Below are positions 35,101-46,054 of a stretch of DNA of 64,000 bases, piece after piece. Numbering within the stretch: position 1 is the stretch's first letter; each line of letters begins with the position of its first letter. The stretch lies in assembly GCA_032716605.1 (NCBI GenBank), contig CM064580.1, forward strand, positions 37,492,573 through 37,556,572. The letters are read 5' to 3'. The translations under genes and the position numbers were made by a program. The stretch is from Paralithodes platypus (taxonomy: Eukaryota; Arthropoda; Malacostraca; Decapoda; Lithodidae). The notes under the pieces are model-generated. The model was not told the DNA's origin. It searched no databases and saw nothing but the letters and a program-made list of their open reading frames with translations.

Positions 35101-36950
35101 TTATCTCTATTATTCCATATTTATTCATTAAAATATATGTCTTTTCACTAATGAAAATTTGGCACAGTTTCCAGAAGTCCGTAAGGTATACAGCGATAGT
35201 ATAGAAAATAGGTTAAGTACGGTTACTATAAGTAGAAATGATGTGGTTAAGGAAATTGACAGACTGAAACCTCATAAATCGCCTGGTCCTGATGAGGTAT
35301 ATGCTAGAGTATTAAAAGAATGCAGAGATGAGTTAAGTTATCCATTAACATTTCTATTTAACAAGTCATTAGAAACAGGTATAGTTCCAGAAGCTTGGAA
35401 GCTTGCAAATGTAGTTCCGATCTTCAAAAAAGGTGATAAATCAATAGCATCCAATTACCGTCCCATTAGTCTCACTTCAATCATAGGAAAACTACTAGAG
35501 TCAATTATTGCTAGGAAAATTAGAAACCACTTAGAAACATTTAACTTAATCAATTCTTCTCAGCATGGATTCACTCAGGGACGGTCTTGCCTTACTAATT
35601 TGCTTAGTTTTTTCTCAGAGGTATATGAAGCAGTAGATAATGACAAGTCATATGATATTATATATTTAGATTTCAGTAAAGCTTTCGACAGAGTCCCTCA
35701 TGAGAGATTGATGAGAAAGGTTGAGGCACATGGAATAGGTGGGGCGTTGTTAGGATGGATTAGGTCATGGCTAATTGGTAGGAAGCAGAGAGTCAGCATA
35801 AATGGTACCAAGTCAGAATGGGGAGCAGTCAAAAGTGGTGTCCCCCAGGGATCGGTATTAGGTCCCCTGTTGTTTCTTATATACATAAATGACCTAGATT
35901 TAGGTATAACTAGTAGGATAAGTAAATTCGCAGACGATACTAAAATAGGGAGATCAATTGATTCAGATAGCGATATAGAGTGCCTCCAAAGGGATCTAGA
36001 TACCTTACATGAATGGTCAGTAAATTGGCAGATGAAGTTTAACATTGACAAATGCAAGGTAAGATAGGGAAGATGCAAACAAATGTTAAATATAAACTAG
36101 CTAATTTAGAATTATAAAATTCAGACTGCGAGAAAGATCTAGGTGTGTTTGTTAGCAATGATTTGAAGCCTAGAAAACAGTGTATAAGCGTTCGTAATAA
36201 GGCAAACAGGATTCTCGGGTTCATCTCTAGGAGTGTGAGTAACAGAACTGCTGATGTTATCTTAAAACTTTACTTGTCATTAGTGAGACCCCATATGGAT
36301 TATGCTGTCCAATTTTGGTGTCCTTATTACAGAATGGACATAGATTCATTGGAGAGAGTACAGCGTAGAATGACAAAAATGATCCATAATATTAGAAATC
36401 TTTCGTATGAAGAAAGGTTGAAGAAATTAGGTTTACATTCGTTAGAGAGACGCAGAGTTAGAGGGGATATGATAGAGGTGTTCAAGTGGGTTAGTGGGAT
36501 TAACAAAGGGGACATGGCAAATGTACTAAAGCTCAGTGATAGCGAAAGAACTCGTACCAATGGTTTCAAATTAGATAAATTTCGTTTCAGAAAAGATATA
36601 GGCAAGTATTGGTTTGGTAACAGAGTTGTAGACGGGTGGAATGGACTACCAAGTGCTATAGTGGGATCTAAAACTGTAGGGAGCTTTAAGATAAAATTGG
36701 ATAAGCATATGGACGAGAAGGGTTGGGTGTGAAGGGGGATCAGCCGGGTTGGGCCAATCAGCGCTCTGCAGACCTCCATAATCCTGCGTTAATCTCTAAC
36801 CGTTTTGGTAAGATGATCCTCGGGGTATTAGAGTGTGAAGCCTATAATTGGGCTTTGTAATGAATTGGGGTTGTGTGGGACAGGGATCTGCCTTGCTTAG
36901 GCCAATCGGCTTTCTGCAGACTCCCATTTTCTTATGTTCTTATGTTCTTA
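35101..36950 (+). mobile_element. CR1-type non-LTR retrotransposon, 5'-truncated
   Basis: It contains the RT and C-terminal coding region followed by a 3' UTR with a duplicated phrase (GGCCAATC..CTCTGCAGAC and GGCCAATCGGCTTTCTGCAG). It ends in three tandem TTCTTATG-type octamers (36929-36950). Short 3' octamer repeats in place of poly-A are characteristic of CR1. The endonuclease half is missing. Confidence 0.85.
35159..36732 (+). pseudogene. CR1 reverse transcriptase, frameshifted
   Basis: The protein would copy CR1 RNA at the target site. The first frame (to the TAG at 36065) begins near FPEVRKVYSD. It shows HKSPGPDEV, NYRPISLTS, LDFSKAFDRVPH (about 35666-35700), GVPQGSVLGPLLFLIYIND and FADDTK (about 35928), the catalytic block of CR1 enzymes. 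After a frameshift near 36065-36100 the second frame continues with DLGVFVSNDLK, RRMTKMIHN and RDIGKYWFGNRVVDGWNGLP and ends at 36732. The usual N-terminal endonuclease is absent through 5' truncation. One break and otherwise conserved motifs suggest moderate age. Confidence 0.9.
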
Positions 36951-37092
36951 GTAATTCTAATTCTAATGATGTGATAAGTGATATCCGAACTTAAAGAGCT
37001 ATAAAATATCACATAGAACACATAAATAACGTAGATATCATACAGTAACAAAAGCATGGGAGGAAATGCTGTCACTACCTATTTAAATGTGT
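36951..37092 (+). repeat. foldback repeat arm 2
   Basis: It starts exactly at the CR1 tail and is the inverted counterpart of 34948-35100. Confidence 0.75.
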
Positions 37093-37820
37093 ATATGTGT
37101 GGTAGATGTATTCAGTGTTAAACACAGAGCTAAAATGTTTCGAGTTTGAATATTACCTCCGACAAGAGGAGGATATTCTTTGGTTTTCCTTGCAACACCA
37201 TTTACCCCTTGAGGTTCATGACGCATTTTGACAGTTTATTGTGGCCCTTTTTCGACGATTTTATACAGCGTAAGAAGGACCTTTGGGATGTAAACTGTAA
37301 TTTGTCAACAGTGATTAAATTATAGAAATATTATTTCGTTATCTATATTAATCACGAGTGAAGTAGCTTAAATGTTGCAGGACAAGGTATCAAATGTACC
37401 GGTATTATTATGATAGTTACAGATACAAATACTTATAATAAATTGACAAGTAGAATCTGTTTCATCTTTATATTCCTTCATTTACTACCATTTCACACAC
37501 ACATTTGTTTTCACTCACGCCATCACCTCCATTAGTTATAATGGTGACACAAAGTTACATTGTTTCTGTTGTAATTGTTCATACATTACTTCCAATTATG
37601 TGTTTTAATGAAGTGCACGTCCGTAATTTGTTAATAAATAACCTATATTTCAAATAAAAACTATTTACACTGCATCATATTATTATATTAATCAATTTTG
37701 AAACAAACACATCGGCTTAGGACTCTAAAAAAAAAACAAAAAAAAACAATCTCGTAAGTACCATAAATAAACGCCAGAGCGAAAAAGTTAGTTTATATAT
37801 TTCATTTTATTATATAATAT
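37093..37820. other. unassigned, with a degenerate M3-like stretch
   Basis: 37204-37330 (TTTACCCCTTGAGGTTCATG, then CGACGATTTTATACAGC) resembles the left part of M3. The rest is AT-rich without genes. Confidence 0.45.
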
Positions 37821-37846
37821 ATATACAGTATATATATATATATACT

Positions 37847-37929
<83 letters not shown>
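37821..37929. repeat. (TA)n tract left of the mariner element
   Basis: About 100 bp of TA dinucleotides end directly at the transposon terminus. Confidence 0.95.
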
Positions 37930-37931
<2 letters not shown>

Positions 37932-38082
37932 TGTTCCAGAAATATGTGCCGAAAATCAGGGGATGTATTCCTGACACATAATTGAATGTAAATCACTAAA
38001 TGACCATATAAGCAAATATCTATAGTTGTCAAGTTACAGCACCTAACAGGTCTGCTTGAATGTGTTTTACTCCGGGAATTGC

Positions 38083-38280
38083 TTGTAAATGAAACATTTA
38101 CCAAGGACAACGTGATTTATTAACAACATAAAACAGTATTTCCAGTATGACAATAAAATTACAGTAAATGTTCAAAATTCCTTGTAAATGAAACATTTAG
38201 CAAGGACAACGTGATGTATTAACAAAATAAAACAGTATTTCCAGTATGACAATAACATTTACAGTAAATGTTCAAAATTC
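38083..38280 (+). repeat. 99-bp tandem duplication inside the mariner element
   Basis: TTGTAAATGAAACATTTA begins at 38083 and again at 38182, with the following AAGGACAACGTGAT and TTTCCAGTATGACAATAA also repeated. Confidence 0.9.
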
Positions 38281-38611
38281 CGCCCTCCTTGTTCGATGCA
38301 CGCTGCAGCCCGTCGCAGAAGTGACTGACGCACACGGTCGAAGACCCCAGGATTCTTTCGTACACGTGCCACGCTGTCCTCCACACGGCGCCACAATTCC
38401 TCACGGTTTGGGACGTCTGTAGCGTACACCTCGCCTTTAATGTGTCCCCACAGGTAGAAGTCCAGGGGAGTGATGTCAGGAGACCGGGGTGGCTATGACA
38501 CTGGGCCGCCTCGCCCAATCCATCGTCCAGGGAACACATCATTTAAGTAATCCCTTGCAATATGGCAATAATGGGCCGGAGCACCATCATGCTGAAACCA
38601 CACCCTTCTCC
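38259..38611 (-). pseudogene. mariner-type transposase C-terminus
   Basis: Read on the minus strand it has WFQHDGAPAHYCHIARDYL (second catalytic Asp), GRWIGRGGPVS, a TAG at 38493-38495 where Trp would be expected, then PPRSPDITPLDFYLWGHIKG (third catalytic Asp). It ends GGRNFEHLL and stop. I count 41 residues between the second and third Asp, which is DD41D spacing. The first catalytic Asp and the DNA-binding domain are missing. Confidence 0.85.
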
Positions 38612-38859
38612 ATATTGCTGTAATACAGTGTAATACAGTAATACTGTAAGTGCTGTATTACTTTACGGTCGTTAAGTAATTTCGCATCTGTCTCAGACAT
38701 TTTGTACAATCCCTGGATTTAAACACATTCCTGGCAGACCTCGGAGGTGCTGTAACTCGAAAACTATTGAGAATTGCCAATATGGTCATTTCGTAATTTA
38801 CATTCAATTATGTGTCAGGAATACATCCCCTGATTTTCGGCACATATTTCTGGAACACC

Positions 38860-38975
<116 letters not shown>

Positions 38976-39006
38976 TATATACTTTTTTTTTTTTTTTTTT
39001 TTTTTT

Positions 39007-39755
39007 CCTGGTATACAACAGGTTCGGCCCTACATGGACACTCTTCGCGTATAAGCTACACATGGAGATGTTATATCTATCTCTATATGTATTAATTTCA
39101 CGTGGAAGAAAAAAAAAGTACCGGTATTTTATATTATGTAACCAACCCTCGCATTTAATTTTCACAGCATGAATTTAAGAAATATTGGATTGGGAAATAT
39201 ATTCAGCAAATTGATGGTGTATACAGCAATAGTAATATCTACAAAACAACAATATTTAGGAAAAATATAAAAGTTTACAAATATGTGCCACCGTATATAA
39301 ATAGGGCTATATCAATAGTGCTCTTAGTTTAATGACGTGTTGCATGGGCAACCAAAAACTTTACCGGTACTCTTATTGTTGGACAAGACGATAATCAAAC
39401 GCAAAACAATTCCGCTGCGTGTTTAACAATACCTCTACCACTCCAGTGTAAATCTAATCTCTTTGGAGGACAGCCATAATTTTATTATCATTACAATAAA
39501 TTATAATTCAATGTTTTGTTGTATGACTAACTGGTTATTAAATATTAAAAGTAATAAAGGGGCAACAATAATCTTATTTACATTAGGTGAATTCCTACTT
39601 TGTTCAAGATTTACAAGATTCTTTAACCATTACATTTATATCCTACTTCATGAATCATTAGGTTGTTGGTTTTGTATTAGTCTCTTTGGTTGGTGTTTTA
39701 TTATAATGGTATGGATATGAATCTCGCTATCCAATTAACGCTACGATTATGAGGT
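39007..39755. other. no gene recognised
   Basis: AT-rich. An 85-codon hydrophobic frame at 39463-39720 lacks any motif and has AT-driven composition. Confidence 0.45.
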
Positions 39756-39979
39756 TTAACTCATTCAGTACCGGTGATAATGTTTTCATCATAATATTAT
39801 TCTGGCAAATATTAGACGATTGTATTAAGCTAAAGAAGGGCGTCTACTATTTGAAATGCTACAGACTATCGCAAATAACACCTTAGCTACCACAGCCCCT
39901 TATATCTACATATAATAGTCTGAATATAGGTATAGTGAAATATATATATATGAGATGTCCCCGGTACCATAAGGGTTAA
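39756..39979. mobile_element. M3 element
   Basis: TTAACTCATTCAGTACCGG at the left and CCGGTACCATAAGGGTTAA at the right are the terminal inverted repeats, with TTAA on both sides. The interior is more diverged than in other copies. Confidence 0.75.
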
Positions 39980-40419
39980 TAACATGTCTCCAGCTAAGAT
40001 TCACCAAGGTCCTCTGCTCTATGATATAGAAATTCACCTGCAACAGAACGATATCCCTTCAGCTACTTCACACTTGATTAATATAGATATATAAATATTA
40101 GTTCTATAAATGTGTCATATTTAAGGAATTATATTCTGTTTTATCTTACAAATGTCCACCGCCTTATGTTCGATTTAATAATTCGTGTCAACTGCCTTAT
40201 TAAATATACCAAAATGTCATACCATATATTGGCTCAACGTTATGAGGAAAGAGTCGAAATTAATTTGGTGTAAATTTACATACTGTACATGCAATCCAAT
40301 AATATATTTGACTGAACTACACTTCTGTATTTGTTTATATAATCGAAGGGACAAAAAGAACCAGACCCACTCTCGGGTCCATCTATCCACTCGGAAGGAG
40401 CGAGAACCGTAGCATTCCC
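39980..40419. other. no gene recognised
   Basis: Spacer within the large inverted duplication. No feature is supported. Confidence 0.45.
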
Positions 40420-40551
40420 TTCACTAACTTCAGGTGCCCTCTCCCAATATTTTCATCTCACCCTCTCCAGTAAATGGAATATAGTTATTTATTAACATTA
40501 TTATTCAGTAAAAGAAGGATGTGTAACAGTTAAACGGCTTTATACCATCTA

Positions 40552-40651
40552 TTTAACCCTTCTAATACCACAGATCCTTCATTAGCTGCATACAATTGCT
40601 AAAATATAGCTAAATAAACATTAAACGGAACCCTGGTACGGAAGGGGTTAA
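40552..40651. mobile_element. degenerate M3 element in the right arm
   Basis: It ends GGTACGGAAGGGGTTAA and contains ACCACAGATCCTTC. It is the counterpart of 34392 in the left arm. Confidence 0.5.
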
Positions 40652-40892
40652 TCTTGGAGGGAGCAGCGCTCGCTGAGGCAGTCAAAACACGCCAAATCTC
40701 CTCAAGTAAGAAAATAACATGCATCTACAGTATGTGTAATGTAATGTTACATTAATGTGTGTAGCCGTGTGTTTGAGTTGATTAGTTACGAAATATGAAT
40801 AGATTAGTGTGAGCTACCGTAGTTAAGGGGAAGGTGGGTTGACAGGCGAATACTGTATTGAGAATACACACGTAACCATATATTTTTAACTT

Positions 40893-41107
40893 TTAACCCC
40901 TTCTGTACCGGCGACGCCCCTTTAATAATGTTTTTGTTACTAACAGACCATTATATTCAGTTTACTAAGGGCCTCCAGCAACCAACTGGCTTCTAAATAT
41001 CTCACTTAATCCATTTTACTACCACAGATCCTTATTAAATAACACTATTTTGTCTAAATATTGCGGGAATAAAGTTTAAAAAACGTCGCCGGTACAGAAG
41101 GGGTTAA
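40893..41107. mobile_element. M3 element with an allelic-style empty site in the other arm
   Basis: TTAACCCCTTCTGTACCGGC and CGCCGGTACAGAAGGGGTTAA (right end) are near-perfect terminal repeats. Removing 40897-41107 leaves one TTAA in sequence that matches the left arm at 34150-34185, where TTAA occurs once. Confidence 0.92.
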
Positions 41108-42054
41108 TATTCATTGCATTGAATCAAGTAACCCATATTATTTGTAGGTCAATGATCTCTTTTAATAATACTGTATTGTATATATAGTTTCACAGTGAAA
41201 TACACGCTTACTCTAGATATTGGTATATATGGGCTTAATTAATCATGACTTAATTTAAACATGAGAATGCAAAAGAATATTAAAGTCTCAATTGTTTCTG
41301 ACTTAGATAACATTATATCGTCAATATACTTACATATTCGAATGGGTCATAAAACTTTATATAGAGCTAGGTTTATATAAAATGGCAAATATGAACATGA
41401 GCTAGTTAGCCTATTGCCATTTTAACGATATGTTATTTCATTTTAGGAAGAAGATTTGGAAAGCATGAAGAAACATACATAGATACGATGATAGAGGGAG
41501 AAATAAGAGAAAGGAAGGAGAGAGAGGTTATCATGATATTTATCATCCTGTGGTTATAGTCCGGGCCCTAGTTATAGTCACAGTGGTGGAAACAATCCAG
41601 GGGGAGGGGCTTACAGACGTGAAACAGGAAAGAAAGAAGTAGGGAGGGCTTGGCTGAATGAGGGTGGTAGAGTGGGGAAGGAGTGGGGGGTACAGCAATG
41701 TTACCAACACAATTCGCGATTCTCTGCCGGGCAGGTGTAGCAGGACTTATGTCCACAATAGTACTTACTGTCACAAAATTATAGAGATTATTGTATATGT
41801 AAGACAAGACGAAACAGTGATTCAGTTGGTTCAGATGCATAGTGACATGAACACTAGATTCATGGTCGGCTTAAAGTGTTTCAAGTACAAAGATTATTAT
41901 TCATTGTAGCATTAGAGTTCCAAAGATCTTTATTATTGTTTCGATCTGTTCATCCATTTTTGTCTTTAATCTTAGTTAAGTGTTTTATGCAAAGTAGCTG
42001 ACGTAGGTAAAATAGTTTCTGATTGGTCATTTATATCTTTGTGTTTTCTTCCAG

Positions 42055-42435
42055 CAAAGGAGGGATTTGAGAAGCAATTTAGGGTCGGACATCACTTGCA
42101 GTGGAGGTGGTTGGGAGCTGCCGCCATTACCTTGGGGTCACAGGGTCAGTTGGATTTACTACCCGTCCAAGCTACCGCGCCAGTGGTTCTACAGTGTTTA
42201 TCGGTGTTCTTACGGTCAAGTTTAATGGAACCTATGTAACTGTAGTTCGGTATAGCGTTATTGTGGTAACTTGTGGCTCATTTACGATTGAAGTTAAAGT
42301 AACTGTAGAGTTGCGTAACGCTATTGTGGTAACTTGATGATAATTGTGATAGCATAATTTAGTTAATCTTGGCCGGTATTTGAAGCTTGGATTGGTGACT
42401 GTGACAGGGTGATGCGGTTCCCGGCCATGCCCAAC
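42055..42435 (+). other. candidate exon (weak)
   Basis: It is preceded by TTTGTGTTTTCTTCCAG, a good 3' splice site, and followed by AAC/GTAAGTGG, a consensus 5' splice site. An ATG at 42412 opens 8 codons before the donor and another ATG lies at 42427, so it could be a 5' leader exon. A 78-codon frame (42101-42337) inside has no known domain. Chance occurrence of both sites is quite possible. Confidence 0.25.
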
Positions 42436-42441
42436 GTAAGT

Positions 42442-42992
42442 GGTGTCTGTTTTTTTTTAGCTAGGTTAGCATAGGAATATTATCTCCATTAATTTAGTAC
42501 TCATAAGTCAACTATTCAAGTATTTGACTGACGTTACCTGTATTTATGTGATCCTAATAGATTAACTTTGCTTTAACTATTAATTTGCGAGTGTACATTA
42601 AAGAAAGGATCAAGGATTTCCAAACTCTTACTAGCTTGATGAGTATAACTAAATAAGTTGGTCACCAATTATTTTGCAATATTTGAACACACATATGGAT
42701 TTTATATGCTCTAAACATAATATGAAAATGTGTTTTAAGCCTCGGCAAAACCTAATAAAAATATATGGTACTAAAATGGAATTTTGTCGAAACATGGTTG
42801 TCAATACCTTCCTATAGACGGCACCGATTCGTACACACGCTATTTTCACCTGTCTCCCGAGGTCTGTCCACCAGCTTTTTAGTCCACTCCACCTGCCCAT
42901 CTCTGTCGATAGGTTGGGTTGTTTGGTTAGGTTAATATACTAGGTTTCAGAAACAAGATTCGTAGTTGCGGTAGTATTTACGGTATCTGGAC
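42442..42992. other. no gene recognised
   Basis: AT-rich, with a short poly-T after the candidate donor. No other feature. Confidence 0.4.
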
Positions 42993-43152
42993 ACTTCGAG
43001 CGAATTCATATTCGAGCGGAGGCGCATTTCATTTCAGGTTAGGTTAAGTTAGGTTAAGTTAGGTTAAGTTAGGTTAAGTTAGGTTAAGTTAAGTTAGGTT
43101 GATTAGATTGGATTGGATTGTGCATCCGCTCGATCAGGAATTCGCTCGAAGT
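42993..43152. repeat. inverted repeat enclosing AGGTTAAGTT decamers
   Basis: The left arm ACTTCGAGCGAATTC..TCGAGCGGA (42993-43026) and the right arm TGCATCCGCTCGA..GAATTCGCTCGAAGT (43121-43152) are near-exact complements. The loop holds five tandem AGGTTAAGTT units (43041-43090) and GGATT variants. The unit combines GGTTA with GGTTAA-like variants, reminiscent of but not equal to the arthropod TTAGG telomere unit. Confidence 0.85.
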
Positions 43153-43369
43153 TCCTCGCATTCGTATTTACAGATACGGCCGAATACCGGTAGGCTACTA
43201 AATGGGCGCCGGCCCAACCGCCATGTTGTATCCCACGTAGGCCTACTAGCCTAGGTACTACGGACACATTGTAGGCGTTAGGTGTGGATTAGGCTTGTAT
43301 CCAATGTACTAGGTCTATGTTACTGGATATTTATGATTTAAATAAGTGCTACGTTTTCGATAAATCTGG

Positions 43370-43800
43370 CTATATGGCTTTGCAATTAGGGAAATCATGA
43401 GCCGATTTCTGACATGTAGTTAGTCTTTTTCGATTCTCAAAATACGATCAAAGTTTTGCCAAAAATTGGCTCGGGTTTTCCAAAATTATGCTTTTTGGGG
43501 TTTGCAATTTAGGGAAACATGAGCCAAAATTCTAAATTATGTTACTGTAATTTGTTTACTCTTAAAATTCGCAAAATCCGAGCCAAGTTTTGGCAAAAAT
43601 TGGCTCCGGGTTTCCAAAATTCGGCTTTTTTGCCTTCTCAATTTCGGGAAACCTGAGCCAAATTTCTAAATGAGGTTACTGTCATTTTGTTGTCTACAAA
43701 CTCTCAAAATCCGAGCCAGCTTTGGCCAAAACTTGGCTCGGGTTTTCGAAATATTGGGTTTTAGGCCTTAGAAATACCTTAAAACCCGAGCCAAGTTTTG
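43370..43800 (+). repeat. 134-bp tandem repeat with an internal hairpin, about three copies
   Basis: AAAAATTGGCTC-type sequence recurs at 43461, 43595 and 43728. Each unit has CGAGCCAA..TTGGCTCG arms around a TTTTGGC-rich loop and a GGGAAACATGAGCC block. Divergence between units is moderate, yet the hairpin arms stay paired. Confidence 0.8.
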
Positions 43801-44372
43801 CTAAAATACGTTTTAATCGCCGTTTTACGCATTTAACCCCTCATTTTCCCTGTACTTCATAGCCCTCCCCACTATCGGGCGGCGTGTCTTAAGATCGTTG
43901 TATAATGGGGAAACGGTTTCGCCGAGGGTTGCAATTATTTCCAAACACTATATATTGATGAAAACTAACAGGGAAAAATAAAAAAATCCATGGGAAAATT
44001 GGTGACCATCTTATTTAGTTTTTCCGCTTGATGTCCTATGTTATGAGTAGTGACAAGATCAGTGAATATTTGAATGGTTGATGGTTTGACTTTGAATTGA
44101 TTCACTTGATTGCTTAAGTAAATCGGTAAAAACTTGTTTAACTTTATATATTAGATTGAGGGTTTGTAATTGATACTTAAAGGTTGAAGTAGGGGCAAAC
44201 TTTTACAAGCTTAACTTCATACATATATAAAGCATAGCTAGATTCTTAAATATTGTTTGTTTGTATATACGTTGCTTGTTCATTAAAAAAAGAAGTGTTT
44301 CTGGTGTATTACTCTCCTGTCAAATGATTTGGGACTGGTATTCTAAGAATTTTATTTGTATAAAGGTAAAAG
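43801..44372. other. no gene recognised
   Basis: AT-rich spacer without supported features. Confidence 0.45.
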
Positions 44373-44385
44373 AACCTGGATCCTA

Positions 44386-44792
44386 TCCGAGTGAGAACTG
44401 AGCGATCCCTGCCATACCCATAGCTTACTCTGACTGTTCCTTTTACTTCTATATCTTCTAGATCTCAAGTGGCTTCGTCTTTTCCTTGGATTGACCTCCC
44501 TACTGCCAACCTAGAAGTTGGCAGATTGGGAGCCAAAGCGTCACATTTTTCCCTTGCCCCTCAACTTTCCCTTCATAATTGCTGAGGGGCACAGGGCCTT
44601 GGGTGGGGCTTTGGTTTCCCGTGCGTTTCCGCACCCTCCTCAGCTCCCTGCCTTGGAGTGGCTTCGGTCACCCGGGCTTTGTTAGTGGAAAGCAGGGTGG
44701 ATTTTGTGGGGGCGCTCGTTTATGGCCTTGGCCTTGCTCGAGACCTTGGGGCTGTTCGGCCAGACAGCCGGGGGAACAACAACAACAACAAC
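44386..44792 (+). mobile_element. SINE-like element with (AAC)n tail and 13-bp TSD
   Basis: AACCTGGATCCTA occurs at 44373-44385 and 44793-44805. The body matches 24456-24848 inverted, and the 3' end is (AAC)n at about 44774-44792. It is 5'-truncated relative to the other copy. It needs LINE machinery in trans (family knowledge). Confidence 0.9.
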
Positions 44793-44805
44793 AACCTGGA
44801 TCCTA

Positions 44806-45339
44806 GTTTATTAGTAGTGATTATTGCAAAAATAGAACTGAGATCGTGACACTTACCTTATCTATTTATGTCTGTATGCTTATCTATCAGTAGTTGTGTA
44901 CATATTCTATACACACACCCACCCAGAGAAAGATAATAAGAGGGACGAACAGACAAACATAAGCATGTAAAGTTAGATACATATAGATGGATTGGTAGAC
45001 ATAGATAGACAGATGGATATAATTACAGATAATTAGGTAGATAATATGCAGAGATGAGGACGTGGCGTAGGCTTTACTTATGTGAGACTGCAAAACACTT
45101 CATCCTCCTAAGAGAGAGAGATAGAGAGAGATAGATAGATAGAGAGAGGGAGAGTAGTTGGTATATCAAATATATTACGGTACATTCCATGAAGTTACTC
45201 TAGATGTAAATATAGAGTTGGCAAAGTTCAGCAATAGACTCTATATTACCAAGTGTGCAACATAATATTGATATATAAATTAGTACTGATATAATATATA
45301 TATATATATGACCTCGGAGGGAGATGTGTTTTAAGTATT
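44806..45339. other. no gene recognised; GATA/GA microsatellite
   Basis: Short ATAG and GA runs occur at 45110-45155 and (TA)n at 45293-45309. No gene is supported. Confidence 0.5.
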
Positions 45340-45680
45340 TTAAGGGGGGATGGGCCGGTTTTCTGGACCACTTTCTCACTCATGTGTTTGCCCCATTAGT
45401 TAGTCGATTTTAAGACCTTTCGCCCAATTTCCTCGTCAATATTTAGACGTTTCGTGCTATTTAGGTGTCGATTTTTTCCCTGGCGAACGATAGTAAGTCT
45501 GTAATGTTAGAAGAATCGGTCTTCGGCCGGGACATTTTTCTACCGAAAAATGTACAAATCAATCTAGAAGGGGGATCTAATGGATGTTTTGTTTTTAATT
45601 TGATGGAGGTCTAGGGAGGAAACTAGAAAAATAATGAATACATGCAAAAATCGCCCAATAAGTGAACCATCCTCCCTTAA
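45340..45680 (+). mobile_element. M2 element, copy e, TTAA on both sides
   Basis: TTAAGGGGGGATGGGCCGG and CCATCCTCCCTTAA are inverted ends. The central palindrome lies at 45532-45553. This is the best-bounded + strand copy. Confidence 0.85.
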
Positions 45681-46050
45681 CAATTATCCGCGTATGATAA
45701 TGTATTACATAATTTATGTTCATGTTTAGCTTATGGCCATTGCTTCGTGTTTTATTTTTGTTGATAGTATGCGTTTTGTTATAGTAAGTTTTTCACTCAC
45801 AATTTTTTTAAATTAAATAAATATATTCCTACAGCCTTAAAGTGTATAACTATAAGAAACATAATTTTGTTAAACACTTTCGTTTTATAAATTACAAAAT
45901 AACATAATGCAAACCAAATTTTTTGTTTATTTGAGTAGTTAGTTGATAATTCAAACCATATCAAGTCGATATATTTGTAATGAATATTAGTAATATACTG
46001 GAAAGTTTGGTTTCTAGGAGCAAACTTAATAAAATGCGGATGAACAGTTT
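45681..46050. other. no gene recognised
   Basis: AT-rich flank of element B. An open frame of 99 codons on the minus strand overlaps the LTR edge and is not credible. Confidence 0.45.
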
Positions 46051-46054
46051 TCAG

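Larger units (their letters stand above)
40420..41764 (-). repeat. right arm of the large inverted duplication
   Basis: This is the reverse-complement counterpart of 33603-34590, ending GTCCACAATAGTAC. Colinear blocks can be followed across the whole arm, with many substitutions and indels. It carries one extra M3 (40893-41107). A polypurine tract at 41600-41700 mirrors the pyrimidine tract of the left arm. Confidence 0.85.

Noticed and set aside
39463..39720. Mitochondrial insert or membrane protein
   Set aside because: The hydrophobic frame is AT-driven, and no mitochondrial protein motif is recognisable.
43036..43115. True telomeric array
   Set aside because: The unit is a decamer, AGGTTAAGTT, with only five copies, and is enclosed by inverted arms. 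It is not a run of TTAGG.
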